The position numbers and the translations under genes were made by a program. Positions 24,124 to 31,303 of a stretch of DNA of 64,000 nucleotides are shown here, one piece after another. Location: contig NZ_CP060695.1 in assembly GCF_014352875.1 (NCBI RefSeq), positions 2,449,501 to 2,513,500 on the forward strand, in the 5' to 3' direction. The DNA comes from Polaribacter pectinis (GTDB taxonomy: Bacteria; Bacteroidota; Bacteroidia; Flavobacteriales; Flavobacteriaceae). The notes beneath the pieces were generated by a model. The model saw nothing but the letters and a program-made list of their open reading frames with translations, was not told the DNA's origin and made no database searches. The number at the start of each line of letters is the position of its first letter. The first letter of the stretch is position 1.

Positions 24124-26472
24124 ATGAAAAAAAATATCTTTTTTTTATTCTTGTTTACAAGTATACTTGTAAACGCCCAGTCATTTACACTCACAGGAAA
24201 AGTAGTAGATGAAGACAAACAACCTTTGCCAGGAGCAACAATTTTAGTTAAAGAAACTAAAAAAGGAACTTCCACCGATTTTGAGGGTAAATTTACTTTA
24301 GAACTTTCTAAAGGAGTTTACACAATTGAAGTTTCGTTTATTGGTTACAAAACAATTTCTGAAAAAATTACAATTTCTAAAAATGAAGAATATGTAATTC
24401 AATTAAATCCAGATGCAACTGTTTTAGAAGAAGTTTTGGTTTCTGCAGTTCGTGTAAATGCAGATGTTCCTGTAACTTTTTCGAACCTTTCTAAAAAGGA
24501 AATTGCAAAACGTAATTTAGGTCAGGATATTCCTGTATTACTAAACTATATGCCTTCTGTGGTTTCTTCTTCAGATGCTGGAGCTGGAGTTGGTTATACG
24601 TACATGAGCGTTCGTGGTTCTAACGGAGAACGAATTAATGTTACTGTAAACGGAATTCCTTATAACGACGCAGAAAGTCATGGTTCTTTTTGGGTGAATT
24701 TAGGTGATTTTGCTTCCTCAACTCAAAATTTACAACTGCAACGTGGTGTTGGAACCTCTACAAATGGTTCTGGTGCTTTTGGAGCAAGTTTAAATATTTT
24801 AACAGATGCAGTTTCAGAAGAACCTTCTGCAGAAATTTCGAACTCTTTTGGTTCTTTTGGAACTAGAAAACATACTGTAAAATTTAGTACTGGAAAACTG
24901 AACAACAACATAGAAGTTGCAGGACGTTTGTCTAATATTTATTCAGATGGTTATGTAGACAGAGCTTTTGCCGACTTAAAATCTTATTATTTACAAGGAA
25001 GTTATTCTGATGAAAATACGTTGATAAAAGCAATAACCTTTGGTGGAAAAGAGAAAACTTACCAAGCTTGGGAAGGTTTAACTGCAACACAATTAAAAGA
25101 AAATAGAAGACAGAATCCTTATACTTATGAAAATGAAGTTGATGATTACAATCAGAATCATTATCAATTACATTGGAATGAAAAATTGAACAAAAATTGG
25201 TCTACAAACCTTGGTTTGAATTACACAAAAGGATCTGGATTTTTCGAGCAATATAAAGAAGATGAAGATGCAGCAGATTTTAATAATTTAATTGTTGATG
25301 GAACAGATGTAATTGTAAGACGTTGGTTAGATAATGATTTTTACGTGGTAAATTTCAACACAAATTATAAAACTGATAAACTAAATTTTATATCAGGAAT
25401 TTCGTATTCTAATTATTCTGGAGATCATTTTGGAGAAGTAATTTGGGGAGAAGATTTAGCACCAAATACCAATATTAGAGATCGCTATTATTTTTCTGAT
25501 GCAAAGAAAACGGACTTTTCAATCTTTGCAAAAGCAACTTTTGATATTTCTGATAAATTAGCTGCTTACGCAGATTTACAAGGAAGATTTGTTGGTTATC
25601 AAACTAAAGGAATTACTTCTAAAAATGCTGCAATTGATGTAAACACAGATTTTAGTTTCTTTAATCCTAAATTTGGGCTTACCTATAAAATTAACCCAAA
25701 TAATAATTTATATACTTCTTTTGCAGTTGCTAATAGAGAGCCAAATAGAAACGATTTCGAGGGTGGAGTTACAACTCCTGAAACTCTAAACGATTTAGAA
25801 TTTGGTTGGCGTTTAAAAAGTGAAAACATTAAATTAAACACCAATATCTATTATATGGATTATAAGAATCAGTTAGTTTTAACAGGTGCTTTAGATGATG
25901 TTGGCGCACCAATTAGAGCAACTTCTGGTAGCAGTTACAGATTAGGTTTGGAAATTGATGCAGATATTACACTTTCAGAAAAATTCTCTATAAAACCAAA
26001 TGCGGCATTTAGTTCAAATAAAAATAGAGACTTCTTTATTACTAGAGATGGCAATACAACTCCAGAATCTTTAGGAAATACAAACCTTTCATTTTCACCA
26101 GATGTTGTTGTTGGAAACATGTTTGTATTTAAACCTATCGAGAATTTACAGTTTACATTTTTATCTAAATATGTTGGCAAACAATACATGAGTAATTTTA
26201 ACAGTGCAATTTCCGATAATGATGTTTTAGACGGATTTTTCACTTCAGATTTAAATATTGTTTATGAGATAGAACCAAACAAGATTTTTAAATCAATTGT
26301 ATTCTCTGCTTTGGTAAATAATATTTTTAACAAAGAATATGTAGACAGAGGTTACTATTATACTTATGATGATACTTGGTCTTCACCAGGAACTACAACA
26401 ACAGTAGATGGTGCAGGTTATTACCCACAAGCCACAAGAAACTTCTTAGTTGGAGTTACTTTAAAGTTTTAA
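24124..26472 (+). CDS. TonB-dependent receptor, TPP-regulated (probable thiamine uptake)
   Basis: 782 residues. Signal peptide about 1-19; carboxypeptidase-regulatory-like domain about 20-100 (LTGKVVDEDKQPLPGATILV); plug domain about 105-225 with YTYMSVRGSNGERINVTVNG; then a 22-strand barrel ending in the aromatic VGVTLKF. It imports a ligand across the outer membrane with energy from TonB-ExbBD. The TPP riboswitch in its leader indicates the ligand is thiamine or a precursor. No inner-membrane thiamine transporter is adjacent, but a PnuC-type carrier and kinase lie 2 kb upstream. Terminated by a shared convergent terminator. Confidence 0.9.
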   Translation: MKKNIFFLFLFTSILVNAQSFTLTGKVVDEDKQPLPGATILVKETKKGTSTDFEGKFTLELSKGVYTIEVSFIGYKTISEKITISKNEEYVIQLNPDATVLEEVLVSAVRVNADVPVTFSNLSKKEIAKRNLGQDIPVLLNYMPSVVSSSDAGAGVGYTYMSVRGSNGERINVTVNGIPYNDAESHGSFWVNLGDFASSTQNLQLQRGVGTSTNGSGAFGASLNILTDAVSEEPSAEISNSFGSFGTRKHTVKFSTGKLNNNIEVAGRLSNIYSDGYVDRAFADLKSYYLQGSYSDENTLIKAITFGGKEKTYQAWEGLTATQLKENRRQNPYTYENEVDDYNQNHYQLHWNEKLNKNWSTNLGLNYTKGSGFFEQYKEDEDAADFNNLIVDGTDVIVRRWLDNDFYVVNFNTNYKTDKLNFISGISYSNYSGDHFGEVIWGEDLAPNTNIRDRYYFSDAKKTDFSIFAKATFDISDKLAAYADLQGRFVGYQTKGITSKNAAIDVNTDFSFFNPKFGLTYKINPNNNLYTSFAVANREPNRNDFEGGVTTPETLNDLEFGWRLKSENIKLNTNIYYMDYKNQLVLTGALDDVGAPIRATSGSSYRLGLEIDADITLSEKFSIKPNAAFSSNKNRDFFITRDGNTTPESLGNTNLSFSPDVVVGNMFVFKPIENLQFTFLSKYVGKQYMSNFNSAISDNDVLDGFFTSDLNIVYEIEPNKIFKSIVFSALVNNIFNKEYVDRGYYYTYDDTWSSPGTTTTVDGAGYYPQATRNFLVGVTLKF

Positions 26473-26480
26473 ATTCACAT

Positions 26481-26518
26481 AAAACCCTTTAAGATTTTCT
26501 TAAAGGGTTTTTATTTTT
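26481..26518. terminator. Bidirectional terminator between TonB receptor and AraC gene
   Basis: AAAACCCTTTAAGA (26481-26494) and TCTTAAAGGGTTTT (26498-26511) form a perfect 14-bp stem with a 3-base loop, followed by TTATTTTTT. The right arm touches the stop codon of the AraC-family gene. Confidence 0.85.
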
Positions 26519-27362
26519 TGTAATATTCGCTTGGTCTTTTTCCGTATTTATTTTTAAATATTTTACTAAAATGACTCACATCTACAAAACCAGTTTTTGC
26601 GGCAATTTGGGTAATATTCAAATTACTTTCTTTTAAAAGTCTTTCCGCTAATTTTAATTTCGATTTTATAATATAGTCTTTAATGGAAATTCCTGTCTGC
26701 TTTTTTACGTAAATGCTAATGTAATTTGCAGACATATTAAAGGTATCTGCCAACGCTTTAATTTTCATTTTATCAGCATCAAAAAGATGCAATCTTATGT
26801 ATCCTAAAATGTTTTCAATTTTTTCTTTTTCTGATAAAATTGGGTTCGATAAATAATCTACATTCGAAATTAAATTTCTAGAAATAATTAATAAAAGCGC
26901 TCCAAAGAGTTCTAATATTATATTTCTACTACGTAAATTAGGGTTTTCTAATTCCGTTTTAATCATTTTATACAAATACAATAATTGCTTTTTATCTTCT
27001 TTATAGGCGTTTATACTTTTATCTGAAATTGAAGCATTAAAAATAATTTCTTCAACTTGTGCCTTTAAATCTTTATCTGTATTAAAGCTTGTGTTTTCTA
27101 AAAAAAGTTGTTCTGTAAATTTTAAAATTCCAAATTTAGAAGGTTCTTCCACCAGAAATTCGTGTTCGTCTTTAGGTGTTAAAAAGAAAACATCTCCTTT
27201 TTCGTAAGTAACATCACTATCGTTAAACACATGCTTTCCCTTTCCTTTTAAGATAAAGGTAAGTTCAAAAAAATTGTGTTTGTGCTTTGGATATCCCCAA
27301 GTTTTTTCAGCTTCAAACTCAACAATATCAATAGATTTTAAAATTGTAAATCTTTTAATCAC
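26511..27362 (-). CDS. AraC-family transcriptional regulator
   Basis: 283 residues with a GTG start at 27362; an in-frame stop lies two codons upstream, so no earlier start exists. N-terminal cupin sensor domain about 10-100 (WGYPKHKHNFFELTFILKGKGKHVF), helical linker, and two helix-turn-helix units at about 185-283, the second with NITQIAAKTGFVDVSHFSKIFKNKYGKRPSEYY, a complete AraC signature. It binds DNA as a ligand-responsive activator. Its gene is divergent from the deacetylase-cupin-ene-reductase group, and a pair of direct repeats lies in between, so these are its likely targets along with its own gene. Confidence 0.92.
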   Translation of the reverse strand: MIKRFTILKSIDIVEFEAEKTWGYPKHKHNFFELTFILKGKGKHVFNDSDVTYEKGDVFFLTPKDEHEFLVEEPSKFGILKFTEQLFLENTSFNTDKDLKAQVEEIIFNASISDKSINAYKEDKKQLLYLYKMIKTELENPNLRSRNIILELFGALLLIISRNLISNVDYLSNPILSEKEKIENILGYIRLHLFDADKMKIKALADTFNMSANYISIYVKKQTGISIKDYIIKSKLKLAERLLKESNLNITQIAAKTGFVDVSHFSKIFKNKYGKRPSEYYKK

Positions 27363-27373
27363 ACTTTAATGGT

Positions 27374-27403
27374 TTTATACAAATATACAATGTATTTATA
27401 CAA
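27374..27403. promoter_or_regulatory. Candidate AraC operator (direct repeats)
   Basis: TTTATACAA occurs at 27374-27382 and 27395-27403, offset by exactly 21 bases (two helical turns), with a third TATACAA at 27384-27390. This is the geometry expected for an AraC-family dimer or the two HTH units. It sits 12 bases from the regulator's start and just upstream of the deacetylase promoter region. Confidence 0.6.
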
Positions 27404-27425
27404 CACCCTTTGTGTTCTTCTACTC

Positions 27426-27433
27426 TAATTTTG
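27426..27433 (+). promoter_or_regulatory. Candidate -7 element for the deacetylase operon
   Basis: TAATTTTG matches TAnnTTTG, 32 bases before the ATG. The only TTG upstream (27410-27412) is at 13 bases, closer than the normal spacing, as expected of an activator-dependent promoter. Confidence 0.45.
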
Positions 27434-27465
27434 TACTGTAATTATAAAGGAAATAAATTTAAAAA

Positions 27466-28422
27466 ATGAAAACATTATACAAAACAGTAGCTGCTATTAT
27501 ACTCATAACATTTTCTGCTTGTGATGCTAAAAAGGAATTAAGTAATCAAATTAAGAACGGAAAAAGCTATTGGCCAAATGGAGCGCAATTGGTTATTTCA
27601 GTATCTATGCAGTTTGAAACTGGTGGACAACCAGAAGGTGCAGAAAGTCCTTTTTCTGGAAATCCATTACCATTGGGAAACGTAGATATGCCAGCAGAAA
27701 GTTGGTTTCGTTATGGAGCAAAAGAAGGAGTTTACAGAATGTTAAACCTTTGGAAAAAACACGACATTCATGTTACTTCACATGTCGTTGGTGAAGCTGC
27801 TATAAAATATCCAGATGTTGCAAAAGCCATTGCAAATGGTGGTCATGAAATTGCTGCACATGGTATTGCTTGGAAAGATCAATGGAATTTAAGTTATAAA
27901 GACGAACTAGATTTCATCAAAAAAGGAATTGACACAGTAGAAGCAATCACAGGCCAAAGAGGTCGTGGTTATAATGCAAATTGGTTGCGAAGAGGTGTAA
28001 ATACATTAAAAGTTTTGCAGGAATTAGATTTCTTATATCATATAGACGATTTAAGTAGAGACGAGCCTTTCGTGACAAAAGTTAGAGGCAAAAACTTTGT
28101 GGTAATGCCTTACACTTTAAGAAATAACGACATTGTAAATATCGAAGGAAAAAATTGGAGTCCAGACCAACATTTAGCACAATTAAAAATGGAATTTGAT
28201 CAATTATACAAAGAAGGCGCAACAAAAAGACGCATGATGTCTATAAGTATGCACGATAGAATTGGTGGAGCTCCAGCAGTTGTAAATGCAGTAGATCAAT
28301 TTATAAAATACGCAAAAGAGCACACAGGAGTTGTGTTTATGCGTAAAGATGAAATTGCAAATATGGTAAAAGACGACCCAAATACGCCTGAAGATAATTC
28401 TGAATTCAAGTTTAATAATTAG
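27466..28422 (+). CDS. Polysaccharide-deacetylase-family lipoprotein (PuuE/allantoinase-like)
   Basis: 318 residues. The signal peptide ends in a lipobox at C19 (ITFSAC), so the protein is lipid-anchored. The NodB-type barrel spans about 40-290: GVYRMLNLWKKHDIHVTSHVV, then GHEIAAHGIAW with the two metal His, and RGRGYNANWLRRGVNTLKVL. It resembles the cofactor-poor PuuE branch, lacking the Asp pair of classic chitooligosaccharide deacetylases. In this family members cleave amide bonds of N-acyl sugars or cyclic ureides; an outer-membrane or periplasmic location is unusual for a purine enzyme. First gene of the group facing the AraC regulator. Confidence 0.82.
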   Translation: MKTLYKTVAAIILITFSACDAKKELSNQIKNGKSYWPNGAQLVISVSMQFETGGQPEGAESPFSGNPLPLGNVDMPAESWFRYGAKEGVYRMLNLWKKHDIHVTSHVVGEAAIKYPDVAKAIANGGHEIAAHGIAWKDQWNLSYKDELDFIKKGIDTVEAITGQRGRGYNANWLRRGVNTLKVLQELDFLYHIDDLSRDEPFVTKVRGKNFVVMPYTLRNNDIVNIEGKNWSPDQHLAQLKMEFDQLYKEGATKRRMMSISMHDRIGGAPAVVNAVDQFIKYAKEHTGVVFMRKDEIANMVKDDPNTPEDNSEFKFNN

Positions 28423-28503
28423 AAGCCAGGAACCTGCTTTCGCTACTCAATCTTTTTGCAGAAATAGCAAAAAGGATTTCAGACAAACCGCTCAATCAGG
28501 GCT
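28422..28503 (-). repeat. Interspersed hairpin element, form B (reverse orientation)
   Basis: On the minus strand it reads AGCCCTGATTGAGCGGTTTG ... TTGAGTAGCGAAAGCAGG, ending TGGCTTC, around a central hairpin (CTTTTTGC / GCAAAAAG). It starts at the stop codon of the deacetylase and fills the gap to the cupin gene. Confidence 0.7.
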
Positions 28504-28520
28504 AAAAATCAGGAATAATA

Positions 28521-28907
28521 ATGAAAACTATAGAAATTAATAAAAAAGGAAATTGGAGTTCTTTTTGGACAGATGAATTAAAAGAAGCGCTAAAAATTGC
28601 AGAAAATAACGAAGTTGTTGGCGAACAATTATTATTAGAAACCGATACTTTTAAAGTTTGGAATATTCAATTATTGGCAGGAAAATCTTTACCTTTTCAC
28701 AAACATTCCAAACCGTATTTTTATACAGCAATTACTGCTGGAAAATCAAGATCTTTTTATAGTGATGGAAGAATAGATGAAACAGAATATAAAAAAAACG
28801 ACGTTAGTTACTTTAACGATTTAAACGAAAGTAATTACTTTATACACAATTTAGAAAACATTGGTACATCTACATTACTATTTACCACTGTAGAATTTAA
28901 AAAATAA
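28521..28907 (+). CDS. Cupin-fold protein
   Basis: 128 residues. One cupin domain: LPFHKHSKPYFYTAITAG carries the first motif's His residues, and YKKNDVSYFNDLNESNYFIHNLENIG the second with a single His. It has no signal peptide. It may be a small metal-dependent enzyme or sensor. It lies between a lipoprotein deacetylase and an ene-reductase in the group facing the AraC gene, 5 bases before the reductase, so the two are co-translated. Substrate unknown. Confidence 0.75.
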   Translation: MKTIEINKKGNWSSFWTDELKEALKIAENNEVVGEQLLLETDTFKVWNIQLLAGKSLPFHKHSKPYFYTAITAGKSRSFYSDGRIDETEYKKNDVSYFNDLNESNYFIHNLENIGTSTLLFTTVEFKK

Positions 28908-28912
28908 TAATT

Positions 28913-30025
28913 ATGAAAAATACACTTTTTACTCCTTATAACATGAACGGAATTTCTTTAGAAAACCGTTTTTTAATGGCGCCAATGACACGTTCTAGAG
29001 CATCTCAACCTGGTGATGTTCCTAATAAATTAATGGCAGAATATTATGGACAAAGAGCATCTGCAGGAATTATAATTACAGAAGCAACACAAGTTTCTAT
29101 GCAAGGAATGGGCTATGCAAAAACACCAGGAATTTACACACAAGAACAAATTGATGGTTGGAGATTAGTAACTGACGAAGTTCATAAAAAAGGAAGTAAA
29201 ATCTTTTTACAATTATGGCATGTTGGTCGTGTTTCGAGTTCTAAAGTAAATGGTTTACAACCAATTGCGCCATCAGCAAAAATTGCAAAAGAAACAACTG
29301 TTTATATTTTTGATGGCTCTCCAAATGGAGATGCAACTTTTGTTCCTGTGGAAGAACCAAGAGAAATGACGCAGGAAGACATTAACCAAGTGATTGAAGA
29401 ATTTAGAATTGGTGCAAAAAATGCCATTGAAGCAGGTTTTGATGGTGTAGAAATTCATGGTGCAAATGGCTATTTAATAGACCAATTTTTACGAAGTAAT
29501 TCTAACGAAAGAACTGACAATTATGGAGGAAGCAAAGAAAACAGAGTCTGCATTTTAACTAAAATTACAGAAGCAGTTGCTAAAGAAGTAGGCACAGAAA
29601 AAACAGGTGTTCGTTTATCTCCTTTTATCAGTTTTAAAGACATGACCGATCCTGAAATTTTAGAAACCATACAAATTGCAGCAAAAAAATTAGAAAGAAT
29701 TGGTGTAACTTATATTCATTTATGTGAAGCAGATTGGGCGGATGCTCCTGAAATTCCGAATGATTTTAGAGTTCAATTAAGAGAAAATTTCAGCAAAACT
29801 ATTATTGCAACAGGAAATAAAACTCCAGAACAAGCAAACGATTTATTAGGTAATAATTCAGTTGATTTGGTTGGTTTTGGTAGAAAATTTTTAACAAATC
29901 CAGATTATCCAAAACGTGTAGAATTAAATGCTGAAATGAATGAAATTAGCGACAACCACACTTTATTTGGTGGTGGAACTGCTAGAGGCTATACAGATTA
30001 TCCTTTTTTAAATGAAGGAAAGTAA
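28913..30025 (+). CDS. Old Yellow Enzyme family alkene reductase (NemA-like)
   Basis: 370 residues, FMN-binding TIM barrel. It reduces activated C=C bonds of enals, enones or nitro compounds with NAD(P)H. Typical motifs: LENRFLMAPMTRSRA, LQLWHVGRVSS, the substrate-binding pair in GVEIHGANGYLIDQFLRSNSN, RTDNYGGSKENR and DLVGFGRKFLTNPDYPKR. Cytoplasmic. Grouped with cupin and deacetylase; the set may detoxify or catabolise an unsaturated compound that the AraC protein senses. Confidence 0.93.
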   Translation: MKNTLFTPYNMNGISLENRFLMAPMTRSRASQPGDVPNKLMAEYYGQRASAGIIITEATQVSMQGMGYAKTPGIYTQEQIDGWRLVTDEVHKKGSKIFLQLWHVGRVSSSKVNGLQPIAPSAKIAKETTVYIFDGSPNGDATFVPVEEPREMTQEDINQVIEEFRIGAKNAIEAGFDGVEIHGANGYLIDQFLRSNSNERTDNYGGSKENRVCILTKITEAVAKEVGTEKTGVRLSPFISFKDMTDPEILETIQIAAKKLERIGVTYIHLCEADWADAPEIPNDFRVQLRENFSKTIIATGNKTPEQANDLLGNNSVDLVGFGRKFLTNPDYPKRVELNAEMNEISDNHTLFGGGTARGYTDYPFLNEGK

Positions 30026-30082
30026 AAAGTAAAAAATTCAATAAAATTGACTTTTTTATTCAATTTTGAACAAAATCAAAAG

Positions 30083-30119
30083 AAAACGAACGATTTATGC
30101 TTAAAACCGTTCGTTTTTT
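30083..30119 (+). terminator. Terminator after the ene-reductase
   Basis: AAAACGAACG (30083-30092) pairs with CGTTCGTTTT (30108-30117), followed by TTTTTTC within the arm end. Confidence 0.8.
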
Positions 30120-30259
30120 CGTATATTGTAAGTTCATGCAAAACACTTCAATTTACTTCAGAAATAATATTGGTTTAATAGTTACAAAGAATCAATCTTA
30201 TCATTTTAATATTTCTGTTTTCTAGTAAATTTTTATTCATTGCTTTTTAGCTCGCATTA

Positions 30260-30289
30260 TTTTTTGAAAAGAATTCTTCTTTCAAAAAA
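30260..30289 (+). promoter_or_regulatory. Hairpin in the rpoD upstream region
   Basis: TTTTTTGAAAAGAA (30260-30273) pairs with TTCTTTCAAAAAA (30277-30289) with one bulged A and a 3-base loop, 42 bases before the rpoD start. Confidence 0.4.
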
Positions 30290-30331
30290 ACTATTGTATT
30301 TTTTTAATAATCCTAAAATCAAAATTTATAT

Positions 30332-31195
30332 ATGAGACAACTTAAAATTGTAAAACAAGTAACCAATCGTGACGCAAAATCTTTAGAAAAATATTTTCAA
30401 GAAATTAGTAAAATTGGGCTTATTACTGCTGATGAAGAAGTAGAATTAGCTTTGAAAATTAAAAAAGGAGATGGTAGAGCTTTGGATGCACTTGTTAGCG
30501 CAAATTTAAGATTTGTTGTTTCTGTAGCTAAACAATACCAAGGACAAGGTTTAAAATTATCCGATTTAATAAATGAAGGGAATTTAGGTTTGGTAAAAGC
30601 AGCAAAACGCTTTGATGAAACTAGAGGTTTTAAGTTTATTTCTTATGCTGTTTGGTGGATTCGTCAGTCTATAATGTCTGCATTAGCAGAGCAATCTAGA
30701 ATTGTACGTTTACCTTTAAATAAAATTGGTAGTATTAGTAAAATAAAGAAAGTGTATGCTAGATTAGAGCAAAATGAACAACGTTTTCCTACAAATAAAG
30801 AAATTGCAAAGCAATTAGACATGACAGAAACTGAAGTTGCGCAGTCTTTAAAAAATTCTGGAAGACACGTTTCTATGGATGCTCCTTTTAAAGATGGTGA
30901 AGATTCTAATTTATACAACGTTTTGCAGTTTGATGAGTCTCCTAAACCAGACAAAGAATTAATGAAACAATCTTTAAGTATTGAAATTGACAGAGCATTA
31001 AATACCTTAACTTTTAAAGAAGCTAAAGTAATTAAAATGTACTATGGTATTGGAAATGAAGTTGCTTCTAGTTTAACTGAAATTGGTGAAGAATTCGATT
31101 TATCTAGAGAAAGAGTGAGACAATTAAAACAAAAAGCTATAAGAAGGTTGCAAACAAAATCTAAAACACAAATGTTAAGAACTTATTTAGGTTAG
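30332..31195 (+). CDS. rpoD: Primary RNA polymerase sigma factor (RpoD/SigA)
   Basis: 287 residues, the short form normal for Bacteroidota, lacking the long region 1.1 and the non-conserved insert. Region 1.2/2: [58 protein letters not shown] and [17 protein letters not shown] (-10 recognition and melting). Region 3 starts near RLPLNKIG. Region 4: [22 protein letters not shown] for -33 recognition and activator contact. It directs transcription from the TTG/TAnnTTTG promoters listed here. Confidence 0.96.
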   Translation: MRQLKIVKQVTNRDAKSLEKYFQEISKIGLITADEEVELALKIKKGDGRALDALVSANLRFVVSVAKQYQGQGLKLSDLINEGNLGLVKAAKRFDETRGFKFISYAVWWIRQSIMSALAEQSRIVRLPLNKIGSISKIKKVYARLEQNEQRFPTNKEIAKQLDMTETEVAQSLKNSGRHVSMDAPFKDGEDSNLYNVLQFDESPKPDKELMKQSLSIEIDRALNTLTFKEAKVIKMYYGIGNEVASSLTEIGEEFDLSRERVRQLKQKAIRRLQTKSKTQMLRTYLG

Positions 31196-31217
31196 AAAAA
31201 AGGTTATACAAAATATT

Positions 31218-31268
31218 AAAAGCATCCAATTACTGAAATAAATTCAGAATAAATTGGATGCTTTTTAC
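31218..31268. terminator. Bidirectional terminator between rpoD and the T9SS protein
   Basis: AAAAGCATCCAATT (31218-31231) and AATTGGATGCTTTT (31252-31265), a perfect 14-bp stem, with an inner CTGAA/TTCAG stem. T-runs occur on both sides as read on each strand. Confidence 0.85.
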
Positions 31269-31303
31269 ATTTAAAATGTTAATTAAAAATTCTTCTTAAG
31301 AAA

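Larger units (their letters stand above)
30026..30331. other. 306-base intergenic region between ene-reductase and rpoD
   Basis: Contains the terminator at 30083-30119 and the hairpin at 30260-30289 described separately. The only reading frame of note is a 29-codon one beginning near 30136, with no support. I could not find a convincing TTG/TAnnTTTG promoter pair for rpoD, although one is expected. Confidence 0.6.

Noticed and set aside
30136-30225. 29-codon open frame upstream of rpoD
   Set aside because: No promoter, no composition bias and no paired context; length is expected by chance.
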